NCBI GenBank assembly: GCA_963786395.1
Contig: CAWAZD010000002.1
Location: 1 to 64,000 of the forward strand
Direction: 5' to 3'
From: Fen-1301 sp963786395
GTDB taxonomy: Bacteria; Bacteroidota; Ignavibacteria; Ignavibacteriales; Ignavibacteriaceae
Length of the DNA: 64,000 nucleotides
Below the pieces are notes generated by a model. The model made no database searches and was not told the origin of the DNA. It saw only the letters and a program-made list of their open reading frames with translations. Shown here piece after piece: positions 56,157 to 64,000 of this stretch; within the stretch, counting starts at the first letter, position 1, and every line of letters begins with the position of its first letter. Position numbers and translations under genes: made by a program.

Positions 56157-56576
56157 ATGAAATTAAATATGTTTCTTTTAGCAATTGCGATGGTTCTGAT
56201 CTTATTAACGGGAGCAACATTCGGTGGCAGTATGACACATTTAGATTCTGCTATAGAAAAAGGGGAAACAAACCTGTTGATTGCAATAAATTCTGACAAC
56301 TATGGTTTGCGGTCAAGTGCCGCCCAGATTCTTGGTGATCTTAAATGTGACGACGCAGTTATACCGTTAATGCGGATTCTTCATACTTCCAGTGACGAAA
56401 ATATGCGTATCCTGGCAGCTTTTTCACTTTATAAAATTCAGAATCCCAAGGGCTTATATGCAGTGAGGCAAGCAATCAGATTTGACAACAGTAGTTGGGT
56501 AAGAAAAATGTGCACCAACTTTTATATGGATACCATGAAACAGGAAGTAGCAGCGGCTAAACAGAGATCAAAATAA
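56157..56576 (+). CDS. Small exported HEAT-repeat protein
   Basis: About 139 residues: a signal peptide (MKLNMFLLAIAMVLILLTGA) and roughly three HEAT-like helical repeats (NYGLRSSAAQILGDLKCDDA, NMRILAAFSLYKIQNPKGLY). AAGGAGG ahead of ATG 56157 decides the start over an in-frame ATG at 56121. No specific function can be given. A long inverted repeat follows 20 bases after the stop. Confidence 0.78.
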   Translation: MKLNMFLLAIAMVLILLTGATFGGSMTHLDSAIEKGETNLLIAINSDNYGLRSSAAQILGDLKCDDAVIPLMRILHTSSDENMRILAAFSLYKIQNPKGLYAVRQAIRFDNSSWVRKMCTNFYMDTMKQEVAAAKQRSK

Positions 56577-56595
56577 AACAGTTATAATGACCCAT

Positions 56596-56657
56596 GAGAG
56601 GCTGTTGAATTTTATAAGCTTTTAATCGTTCTCCATCCACCAAGTCAACAGCCTCTC
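56596..56657 (+). terminator. Long inverted repeat after the HEAT gene
   Basis: GAGAGGCTGTTGA (56596-56608) pairs with TCAACAGCCTCTC (56645-56657), a perfect 13-base stem with a 36-base loop. AACTTTTATCC follows. It probably ends the transcript, though the large loop is unusual. Confidence 0.5.
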
Positions 56658-56727
56658 AACTTTTATCCTTTCCAATCTCAATTCCCAATTATAAATAATC
56701 TTTCATTTTCCATATATTACTGTCCCA

Positions 56728-58086
56728 ATGCAAACAAATATTGAAAATACCGGGAATATCAAAGATCACATAATTGATACAATTAAGTTATCATATCCTG
56801 TAATTATTGGCCAGGCCGGAGTGATAATGATGGGAGTTGTAGATAATATACTTGTTGGAGGTTTGGGTGCAACAGCTTTAGCCGCAGCTTCAGTTGCCAA
56901 CAGTTTATTTGTGTTGATATTCATACTAGGGATAGGAGTCTGTACTTCAGTTACACCATTAACAGCAATATCTGTGGGGGCGGGGAAAGAACAGGAATGC
57001 GGAACAATATTCACACAAGGACATATTGTGAACATTGTGGTAAGCATCTTATTAATGTTCATAACTTATTTTGCAGCAGATTTTTATTATTTATTGCACC
57101 AGTCACCCGAAGTAGTGAAATTAGCAACACCGTATACAAAAATCCTTGCTTTATCAATGGTCCCGGTTTTGATTTTTCAGACCAATAAGCAGTTTATTGA
57201 AGGGTTATCTGTAGTGAGGCCCGGTATGGTTATTACGATAACAGCCAACATAATTAACCTTTTGGTCGGTTGGATATTAATTTATGGTAAATTCGGTATG
57301 CCGCGTTTGGGGCTGAATGGTGCAGGTGTAGCAACTTTTAGTTCCCGAATTTTTATGGCTTTAACAATATCAGTCTATATTTTTAGTTCTTCACAGTTTA
57401 AGAAACTAAATCTGAGCCTAAGAATTAAAAAAATAAACATGGTAATAATTAGAAAAATACTTTCACTTGGAGTTCCCAGTGCAATACAATACTTCTTTGA
57501 AGTCGGTGCATTTTCAATGGCTGCAATAATGGTTGGATGGTTGGGTGTTGCGCAGCTTGCATCTCACCAGATAGCACTAAATCTTGCTTCTATATCATTT
57601 ATGTGTACATTAGGAATTTCCACTGCAGGAAGCATCCGGGTGGCGAATGGAGTGGGTAGAAGAGATACTACCGAAATAAGACGTGCAGGATTCACTGCCA
57701 TATTATTAGGTGAAACTCTTATGGCATGTTTTGGTTTGATATTTATAATATTCAGGAAAGATCTGCCTGCTTTTTATATCCATGATCCGTCAGTAATTTC
57801 TATTGCTTCCTCACTTCTCGTTATCGCCGCACTATTCCAGATATTTGATGGGACACAGGCAGTTGGTATAGGAATACTTAGAGGACTTACTGATGTGAAA
57901 GGACCAACTATTATTACTTTTGTTGCTTATTGGATAATTGGACTTCCGGTTGGGTATCTTCTTGGATTTAATCTCAAACTTGGAGTTCAGGGGGTTTGGA
58001 TTGGATTAATGGCAGGTTTAATTACTTCAGCTGTCCTGCTTACTTTAAGGTTCAATCATAAAAGCAAACAACGAGTAGTGTTTTAA
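56728..58086 (+). CDS. MATE-family efflux transporter
   Basis: 452 residues with 12 hydrophobic segments. A cation-coupled exporter of drugs or metabolites (NorM-like). LSYPVIIGQAGVIMMGVVDN and LGATALAAASVANSLFV at the N-terminal half recur in weaker form in the second half (LSLGVPSAIQYFFEVGAFS, LGVAQLASHQIALNLASISF), which is the usual inverted two-lobe plan. Substrate unknown. Confidence 0.93.
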   Translation: MQTNIENTGNIKDHIIDTIKLSYPVIIGQAGVIMMGVVDNILVGGLGATALAAASVANSLFVLIFILGIGVCTSVTPLTAISVGAGKEQECGTIFTQGHIVNIVVSILLMFITYFAADFYYLLHQSPEVVKLATPYTKILALSMVPVLIFQTNKQFIEGLSVVRPGMVITITANIINLLVGWILIYGKFGMPRLGLNGAGVATFSSRIFMALTISVYIFSSSQFKKLNLSLRIKKINMVIIRKILSLGVPSAIQYFFEVGAFSMAAIMVGWLGVAQLASHQIALNLASISFMCTLGISTAGSIRVANGVGRRDTTEIRRAGFTAILLGETLMACFGLIFIIFRKDLPAFYIHDPSVISIASSLLVIAALFQIFDGTQAVGIGILRGLTDVKGPTIITFVAYWIIGLPVGYLLGFNLKLGVQGVWIGLMAGLITSAVLLTLRFNHKSKQRVVF

Positions 58087-58193
58087 AGGAAGTAAGGCAT
58101 TGATTCCCCCACACCATACACTAAGAATCATTTTATATAATAACCAAAATAGTGTAATTTTTGAAATGAATTCATTTTAATTAAATAAGAACA

Positions 58194-58943
58194 TTGAAAA
58201 ATTACAAATTAGTAATTCAATATGACGGAACAAATTACTGTGGTTGGCAGAGCCAGTTAAATGGTGTATCAATACAGGGCGTTGTTCAAAAAGCCATAAA
58301 TACAATAACCAGAGAGAGTGTTAATTTATTAGGTGCCGGCAGAACGGATGCCGGTGTGCATGCCCTCGGACAAACAGCTAATTTCAGAATAGAAAAAGAA
58401 CTTGATCTATACAGGTTTAAACATTCTCTTAATTCTTCAATACCCAAAGATATTGCTGTAACTTCAATAAAAGAAGTAGATGAGGAGTTCCATTCTCGTT
58501 ATGATGCAATAAAGCGAAGCTATATTTATCTGATCTCAAAAGGGAAGTCGCCATTTTATGACAGGTATTCATGGTGGTATCATGGTAATATTAATTGTAG
58601 TGAATTGAACCGGTTATCGGAATCTCTATTGGGGGTGAATAATTTCACTGCATTTTCACGCAAGGCCTCTGAAACAGAAAACAAGATTTGTAATGTTCAT
58701 GAAATTAGATGGAAGGAATGGAAAGATCAAATTGTCTTTTATGTTGAAGCAGACAGATACCTTCATGGCATGGTGCGTACGATGGTCGGAACTTTATTGA
58801 ATTCTTTCAAATTAAAAAAGAATATTGATTATCTTTACAATATAATTAATAAAAAAGAAAGGGAATCTGCCGGTGAAGCAGTTCCGGCAAAGGGATTATT
58901 TTTATTTAAAGTAAAATACAAAGCAGATGAAAAAATATATTGA
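58194..58943 (+). CDS. truA: tRNA pseudouridine(38-40) synthase
   Basis: 249 residues. Makes pseudouridine at positions 38-40 of tRNA anticodon arms. The catalytic Asp is in GAGRTDAGVHALGQ (about 47-60). YDGTNYCGWQSQ at the start and FLHGMVRTMVGTL-like DRYLHGMVRTMVGTLL late are signatures. The start is TTG 58194; no in-frame ATG would keep the IQYDGT strand. It overlaps the next gene by 17 bases. Confidence 0.93.
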   Translation: MKNYKLVIQYDGTNYCGWQSQLNGVSIQGVVQKAINTITRESVNLLGAGRTDAGVHALGQTANFRIEKELDLYRFKHSLNSSIPKDIAVTSIKEVDEEFHSRYDAIKRSYIYLISKGKSPFYDRYSWWYHGNINCSELNRLSESLLGVNNFTAFSRKASETENKICNVHEIRWKEWKDQIVFYVEADRYLHGMVRTMVGTLLNSFKLKKNIDYLYNIINKKERESAGEAVPAKGLFLFKVKYKADEKIY

Positions 58944-59958
58944 TTTAAGGAGTGACACGGTCACAAAACCTTCTCCGGAAATGAGAAAGGTAATGTTTGA
59001 AGCAGAAGTCGGGGATGATGTATTTCAGGAGGACCCTACTGTAAATGCCCTGCAGGATTATGCGGCAGAACTTCTTGGAAAAGATGCAGCCTTATATGTT
59101 TCAAGCGGTGTTATGGCGAACCAAATTTGTTTAAATGTTCTGACTGATCCGGGAGATGAGGTTATCTGTGAGAAAGATTCGCATATTTTTAATTATGAAT
59201 CCGGTTCACCTGCAAAATTAAGCGGTATTCAATTATTCCCGATAGACGGGAAAGCCGGCGTTATTACACCGCAACAGGTTGAACCTTTTATCAGACCATT
59301 AAGCGCGTATTATATGCCCCGCACAAGAGTAATTGAGGTAGAGAATACTCATAACAGGGCAGGAGGAACTATTCAGCCGCTGGATAATATTATTGAGTTA
59401 GGAAAACTTGCAAAGAAATATAATCTTTCATACCATCTTGACGGTGCGAGAATTTGGAATGCTTCAGTTGCTTCCGGAATTCCCGTGATGGAATATGCGA
59501 AACATTTTGATACGATATCGTGCTGTCTTTCTAAAGGATTAGGGGCGCCTGTAGGATCAATAATTGCAGGCACAAAAGATTTTATCAAAGAAGCATTTCG
59601 AATAAGAAAATCGTGGGGCGGGGGGATGAGGCAGTTGGGGATAGTTGCAGCTGGTGGTTTATATGCTCTTAAGAATAATATCCCGAGGCTGGAAGAGGAT
59701 CACAGAAAAGCAAATATGCTTGCAGATGTTTTAAGTGAAATGAAGAATATTGATATTGATATGGATGCAGTTCAGACGAACATCCTGATATTTGAACCCA
59801 AAAATATTACTGTGGATGAAGCACTGACAAAATGTAAAGAGAAAGGTCTTCTGCTTAGTGTAGGGAAAGTTGATTCCCTTAGGGCAATAACTCATCTTGA
59901 TGTTAGTTTTTCTGATATAGAAAAAACAATTAAGATATTAAGAGAGGTTTTTGAATAA
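58927..59958 (+). CDS. ltaE: Low-specificity L-threonine aldolase
   Basis: 343 residues, PLP-dependent. Splits threonine/allo-threonine into glycine and acetaldehyde. IDLRSDTVTKPSPEMR at the N-terminus, VSSGVMANQI, HLDGARIWNA (Asp for PLP) and CCLSKGLGAPVGS (Lys for PLP) are all present. Full length. Translation is probably coupled to truA, whose end it overlaps. Confidence 0.93.
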   Translation: MKKYIDLRSDTVTKPSPEMRKVMFEAEVGDDVFQEDPTVNALQDYAAELLGKDAALYVSSGVMANQICLNVLTDPGDEVICEKDSHIFNYESGSPAKLSGIQLFPIDGKAGVITPQQVEPFIRPLSAYYMPRTRVIEVENTHNRAGGTIQPLDNIIELGKLAKKYNLSYHLDGARIWNASVASGIPVMEYAKHFDTISCCLSKGLGAPVGSIIAGTKDFIKEAFRIRKSWGGGMRQLGIVAAGGLYALKNNIPRLEEDHRKANMLADVLSEMKNIDIDMDAVQTNILIFEPKNITVDEALTKCKEKGLLLSVGKVDSLRAITHLDVSFSDIEKTIKILREVFE

Positions 59959-59961
59959 TAT

Positions 59962-60408
59962 ATGACGGACATAAATAAATTCAGACATAAAATATCTGTA
60001 ACGGTCAGGTTTAACGAAGTAGATATGCTGGGTGTGTGTAACAATGCCGTCTATCTTGTTTATTTTGATGAGGCAAGATTCAAATATATTAAAGATTCAG
60101 GGCTTATTCCTGAGAACGGCTGGTTTTCAGACGGTAGACTTTTCTTCATGGTAAGGAATGAAATAAATTATTTTGACCATGCACGTTTTGACGAAGAGTT
60201 GAATATTTATACGCGGATTGAGTATATAAAAAAATCATCTATTGGATTTGAACATATTGTGGAAAATGTCAAAACAAAGAAAATTATAGCTGAAGGGAAA
60301 GGGGTGCTTGTGCATGTCGATCCAGTAACAAGAAAATCCTCACCTCTTCCTGAAAAGTATCTTGAAATTGTACGGGGATATGATAAAGATGTGGAGATAT
60401 TAAAATAG
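59962..60408 (+). CDS. Acyl-CoA thioesterase (4HBT, YbgC-like)
   Basis: 148 residues, hot-dog fold. VRFNEVDMLGVCNNAVYLVY-type stretch (about 15-34) corresponds to the YbgC motif with its Asp. The remainder is the usual sheet ending in GKGVLVHVDPVTRKS. It cleaves short acyl-CoA or 4-hydroxybenzoyl-CoA thioesters; the exact substrate is unknown. It begins 3 bases after the aldolase stop, the third gene of a truA-ltaE-thioesterase run. Confidence 0.87.
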   Translation: MTDINKFRHKISVTVRFNEVDMLGVCNNAVYLVYFDEARFKYIKDSGLIPENGWFSDGRLFFMVRNEINYFDHARFDEELNIYTRIEYIKKSSIGFEHIVENVKTKKIIAEGKGVLVHVDPVTRKSSPLPEKYLEIVRGYDKDVEILK

Positions 60409-60450
60409 TAATTTTCAGAATATTTTATCTGTTACTTATCTTATTGAATA

Positions 60451-63400
60451 TTAGCCTGGCAGACTTTGAGCTTTGCCAGTTCTCTTTAAGATACCCCATC
60501 CAACTAAAGTTCCTCTTATTGCGCTGATAATTGATTTTATCAATACCCAATACATAAGCTGCCGGTATATGATCCGCTGCGGTAAAATCAGCCATAGCTT
60601 TCGTAGTTTCTCTTTCTCGAACGAAAAAGCTAATAATGCGGAGCCGAAATCAAAGGCAAGAAACAAGATGTAATATGTAATGATCTGCTGCCAGAAGCCG
60701 CCAATTATACCGAATATCATCATCAGTTCAGCAAAAGGGGAAAGGATCGGAAGTATAAAATGAAATAGGATTATATTTGGTAATGCAATATATCCAAGAT
60801 TTTTATATTTATGGTTAAACAATGTATCTCTATGTTTCCACATATTCTGCATGATACCAAATGACCAACGGAAGCGTTGTTTTATGAACATCTTTATAGT
60901 TTCAGGCACTTCGGTAAAAGCAATAGCCTTATCATTATATTTTATTTTATAGCCTTGCCTGAGAAGTTGAATAGTCAGATCGCAGTCTTCGGCAAGAGTA
61001 TCACTCGAAAAACCACCGGCTTTAAGGAGCGCATCTTTACGAAAAGCACCAATGGCACCGGGAATAACTGTAATTGCGTTCATCAGATCAAAAGCCCGCC
61101 TGTCAAAATTTTGGCTGGTGATATATTCAATTGATTGCCATTTTGATATAAAGTTAACTTCGTTTCCGGCTTTGACATTCCCTGCAACTGCGGCAATTCG
61201 TTCCTCAGTAAAAGAACTGATAAGCTGACTTACTGCATCTTTCTGAAGCTGTGTGTCTGCATCAATGCAAACGAGAATTTTTCCCTGAGATTTTTCTATT
61301 CCAAAATTAAGAGCAGATGATTTACCGCCATTTGGTTTTGTGAATACACGAATCATAGAATTGTTCTGAAATGCTTCTTTTACTAATGAATATGTTTTAT
61401 CATTGGAACCATCATCAACAAATACTATTTCAAAATAAGGATAATCGCACTTCAATAAATTCTGTACATTTCTGACAACATGAATGGCTTCATTAAAGGC
61501 AGGGACTATAATTGATACCTTTGGCTGAAAAGCGGTACCAGTTATTATTGTTTTACTTTTTACCTTTTGAAGCCAGGCAAGTGTTCCTACGATTAGCATT
61601 CTCAGGACAGCGAGAATAATACCTGTAAAAAAAAGACCGAATATAAACCGTTCCATCAAGAATATAACTTCTGCGACAGTCCAATTGATATCAGATAAGA
61701 AAAGTTGATTTCTACCTTTAACGGCTGGCATGAGATCATCTCTGGATTTACCGAGCAGTCCCGAGACAGTTGTAAATTTATATCCGTTATCTTTGAAATA
61801 TTTAATTATATACGGAAGTGCTTTCACGGTTGCTGAACGGTCACCTCCGGCATCATGAAGCAGGACAATATCGCCTAATGTATGCTCCTTTATTACATGA
61901 GCTAGTATTGAGTCTGGTGAAATGCCAATTTGCCAATCAAGAGGGTCAATTCCTGCTCCCACAGTAAGGTAGTTTTCCTCCCTGGCAATAAGGATAGGTA
62001 CAAGTTCTTCTATATGTTCCGGTTCTGTATCCGCATCAAAGGGTGGACGAAAAAGAGTAGTTGAATGACCGGTGATACTTTCAATTAATCTTCTTGTGGA
62101 ATTAAGTTCAAGTTTAGTCCTTTCTTTGCCGGTTATTGCAAGATTAGGGTGAGAAAATGTATGATTCCCGATTTCATGCCCCTCATCATAAACTCTTTTT
62201 ACAAGCCTTAGATTGTTTTCTATATTCAGACCTAGCATGAAGAAGTCGGCATGAACATTTTCTTTTTTAAGGATGTCAAGAATTGCAGGTGTGTATCTTT
62301 TGTCGGGACCGTCATCAAAACTTAGGACTACAGTTTTTCCGGTGGGTAATCCAAGTTTGCGTACGACATAGGAAGTTGGAAGCTGCAGATATTTTTCGTC
62401 ATTGAAATAATAGTTTTCGGTATCATAGTCTAATTTAATATTCCCGGTTTGAGGAGAAGATACAATATCCAGAATATCGCCCTCTCCTTCGAAATCAAGT
62501 TCCTTTGCGGGTGGTATAGTTTCAAGTGGAATAATATCCAGGCGGTTTTTATTTAGTGAATCTGTTGTAAGATAATTATTAAAAAACTTCCATATTCTTG
62601 GATCCTCACCCCCAAGCCGCCAGAGGGCAGCATTATTTATTCCATACTTTGCAGATATCCGCATAATATTGAAAGTTGTAGCTGCGTCAGTTAACCATAC
62701 ATTATGCAAATGATCATTATCATCAGAATATGAATAACTGCAGTTGGAGCTTTTGGAATCGAATATAACTATAGCATCAGATTCTTTGGCAGTAACAAGT
62801 GCTTCCGAATACGTAATATCATCACCTTGATCGCCTTGTGGCCAGTCGTAGCCATATCCAGCAATGCCAATAATTATCTTGTCCGGATCGACCTGACTTA
62901 CAATTTTGCTGATTAAAGATTCGACCCATCTAACATCGGCTATAGGTCCCGGGTCACTATCTGTATAATGGAGATCATAAGCCATAAGGATCAGATAATC
63001 GTTATACTTTGAAAGTTCTACAGCATCATGAGACTCTTCATTTGCCTGGATATCCTGAGTAACAAGAAATCCTCTTTTATTAAGTTCGAAATACAATTCT
63101 TTTTGGAATAAATTGAGCTTATCTTTAAGAGAGGCATTCAGGCTTTCAAAATCTATATTTACTCCACTGAATTTGTATTTAAATAGCTGGTTTATAACAC
63201 TTGCAATAAATCGCTTAGTCTTTTTAGGGTCAGAAATAATTCTTTCTACATTTTGTTGGCTCCACTGACCGTTATAGTAATTGGATATCATAGGCAGAAT
63301 TCTGATGTTATGCTCTTCCATTAAATCCAGACCTTTCTTATCGACGTCAACAGAAACGGTATCGAAATTATCTCCGATAAAAAACCATTCCGGTATTACC

Positions 63401-63792
63401 ATATTAAGTTTGGAAATATTCTCACGCAATGAATAGAAAGATTGTACATCCCAGTTGACATAAAAGCCGGCTCTGATTTTAGGAGCAGGTTTTATAACAA
63501 TACCAGGTGCTTTATTCAATTTATTTCTAAAAAGGTCCTTCTCGGGTTTGTAAACAGTTTTATGTAATTTAGTTATGACAGGAGCAATATGTTCAGGATT
63601 TAATATTTGTTTATAAATTTCATTCTGTGAATTTAAACGGGTGAGAGGAGTGTCATTTTCGGAAAGTATATTAATACCAACAGAGACAACCCCAAACACA
63701 ATTATAAAAAGCAGGAACCTCAGTGTTCCCTTAAATGCTCTCCATCGTTTATCAGACTCTGTGTAGAAAACAGGTTTTTTATTACTTTCCAT
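60451..63792 (-). CDS. GH18-like / polysaccharide deacetylase / GT2 trifunctional membrane protein
   Basis: 1113 residues. A signal-anchor helix (24-43) is followed by an extracytoplasmic GH18-like domain (about 105-410; FSGVNIDFESL, with Asp214 and Glu216). Next is a NodB deacetylase domain (about 485-685; FDDGP 492-496, HTFSH 544-548, RPPFDAD). Then come membrane helices (about 708-740) and a cytoplasmic GT2 domain (760-1000; VSIIVPAFNE, DAD 844-846, ED 935-936, QRFRW 972-976). Further membrane helices close the C-terminus. The GT2 resembles N-acetylglucosamine polymerases such as PgaC. One chain could thus make, deacetylate and trim an exopolysaccharide. The product is not known. Confidence 0.9.
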   Translation of the reverse strand: MESNKKPVFYTESDKRWRAFKGTLRFLLFIIVFGVVSVGINILSENDTPLTRLNSQNEIYKQILNPEHIAPVITKLHKTVYKPEKDLFRNKLNKAPGIVIKPAPKIRAGFYVNWDVQSFYSLRENISKLNMVIPEWFFIGDNFDTVSVDVDKKGLDLMEEHNIRILPMISNYYNGQWSQQNVERIISDPKKTKRFIASVINQLFKYKFSGVNIDFESLNASLKDKLNLFQKELYFELNKRGFLVTQDIQANEESHDAVELSKYNDYLILMAYDLHYTDSDPGPIADVRWVESLISKIVSQVDPDKIIIGIAGYGYDWPQGDQGDDITYSEALVTAKESDAIVIFDSKSSNCSYSYSDDNDHLHNVWLTDAATTFNIMRISAKYGINNAALWRLGGEDPRIWKFFNNYLTTDSLNKNRLDIIPLETIPPAKELDFEGEGDILDIVSSPQTGNIKLDYDTENYYFNDEKYLQLPTSYVVRKLGLPTGKTVVLSFDDGPDKRYTPAILDILKKENVHADFFMLGLNIENNLRLVKRVYDEGHEIGNHTFSHPNLAITGKERTKLELNSTRRLIESITGHSTTLFRPPFDADTEPEHIEELVPILIAREENYLTVGAGIDPLDWQIGISPDSILAHVIKEHTLGDIVLLHDAGGDRSATVKALPYIIKYFKDNGYKFTTVSGLLGKSRDDLMPAVKGRNQLFLSDINWTVAEVIFLMERFIFGLFFTGIILAVLRMLIVGTLAWLQKVKSKTIITGTAFQPKVSIIVPAFNEAIHVVRNVQNLLKCDYPYFEIVFVDDGSNDKTYSLVKEAFQNNSMIRVFTKPNGGKSSALNFGIEKSQGKILVCIDADTQLQKDAVSQLISSFTEERIAAVAGNVKAGNEVNFISKWQSIEYITSQNFDRRAFDLMNAITVIPGAIGAFRKDALLKAGGFSSDTLAEDCDLTIQLLRQGYKIKYNDKAIAFTEVPETIKMFIKQRFRWSFGIMQNMWKHRDTLFNHKYKNLGYIALPNIILFHFILPILSPFAELMMIFGIIGGFWQQIITYYILFLAFDFGSALLAFSFEKEKLRKLWLILPQRIIYRQLMYWVLIKSIISAIRGTLVGWGILKRTGKAQSLPG

Positions 63793-63796
63793 TAAG

Positions 63797-64000
63797 CTAA
63801 GCGCTCACTTTTTTTATCCATTTAAACTTACTTGATTCAAGCAGGAAAGTCCTGAGTCCAATTGCGGAAATAATTATGATCCCCCCTATTATAGCAAAGA
63901 AAGATGGAATTTCTCCATACCACAAAACAACCCATACAGGATTAAGTGCCGGCTCTATCATACTAATCAATGAGGCTTCAATAGCAAACACTCTTTTCAG
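63797..64000 (-). CDS. EamA-family transporter, C-terminal part (runs off the window)
   Basis: The last 67 residues of a DMT/EamA-type exporter. KRVFAIEASLISMIEPALNP is the start of the ninth membrane helix with its conserved EP, then FFAIIGGIIIISAIGL is the tenth. The open frame continues past base 64000 on the minus strand, so start and full length are not seen. It is upstream of the polysaccharide fusion gene by 4 bases and likely cotranscribed. Confidence 0.82.
   Translation of the reverse strand: MKRVFAIEASLISMIEPALNPVWVVLWYGEIPSFFAIIGGIIIISAIGLRTFLLESSKFKWIKKVSA

Overview
The window is two unlike pieces of DNA. Bases 1 to about 5834 are GC-rich and look alphaproteobacterial (Rhizobiales-like): an IS1634-type transposase surrounded by decayed genes, namely a BNR/sialidase-like protein, an IS3-family transposase remnant, a small exported protein and a CHASE2-adenylate cyclase cut off in mid-domain. 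From about 5835 to the right end the DNA is AT-rich and looks like a Bacteroidota/Chlorobi-group bacterium, most likely an Ignavibacteria relative. Support for that placement is type IX secretion (T9SS) C-terminal signals with the NYPNPFNP motif, a complete bat (aerotolerance) operon, and promoters of the Bacteroidota type (TTG, about 20 bases, TAnnTTTG) in front of several genes. An IS1182-family element (5955-7610) lies 120 bases inside the boundary and has no visible target duplication. The boundary is either an assembly chimera or a transfer/rearrangement; the sequence alone cannot say which.

Layout of the AT-rich part. 7.8-12.3 kb: nuoA, nuoB, a fused nuoCD, nuoE and nuoF of respiratory complex I; the run stops before nuoG. 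12.4-19.2 kb: UvrD/PcrA helicase, a phosphofructokinase with PPi-type active-site residues, a lone receiver-domain protein, a purine permease and DNA polymerase IV. 19.2-21.4 kb, minus strand: an esterase-fold protein whose nucleophile is Asp, and a plant-type acyl-ACP desaturase. 21.6-23.9 kb: an outer-membrane barrel protein, then a gene-free stretch rich in palindromes and tandem repeats. 23.9-26.3 kb, minus strand: a HAD phosphatase and a degenerate phosphoesterase/beta-propeller gene broken by a 4-base duplication. 26.5-33.2 kb: three tandem copies of a secreted Asp-box (BNR) protein with T9SS signals, all frameshifted, every shift being +1, and one carrying an in-frame internal deletion.

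33.4-64 kb is ordinary, tightly packed chromosome: an RlmI-like rRNA methyltransferase; the moxR-DUF58-batABCDE operon for envelope stress; two small metal-binding exported proteins; an M48 protease; gatC, kdsB, a HIT protein and a B12-binding protein; mntP, OsmC and an acyl-CoA synthetase; P5C dehydrogenase and sucC; a TPR protein, aroE, tRNA-Ser(GGA), a HEAT-repeat protein, a MATE transporter, truA, threonine aldolase and a thioesterase; a large GH18-NodB-GT2 fusion; and the end of an EamA transporter running off the window.

I found no CRISPR array, phage or recognised defence system. The most unusual items are the broken T9SS paralog array, the pseudo-phosphoesterase/propeller gene, the Asp-nucleophile esterase and the compositional junction.
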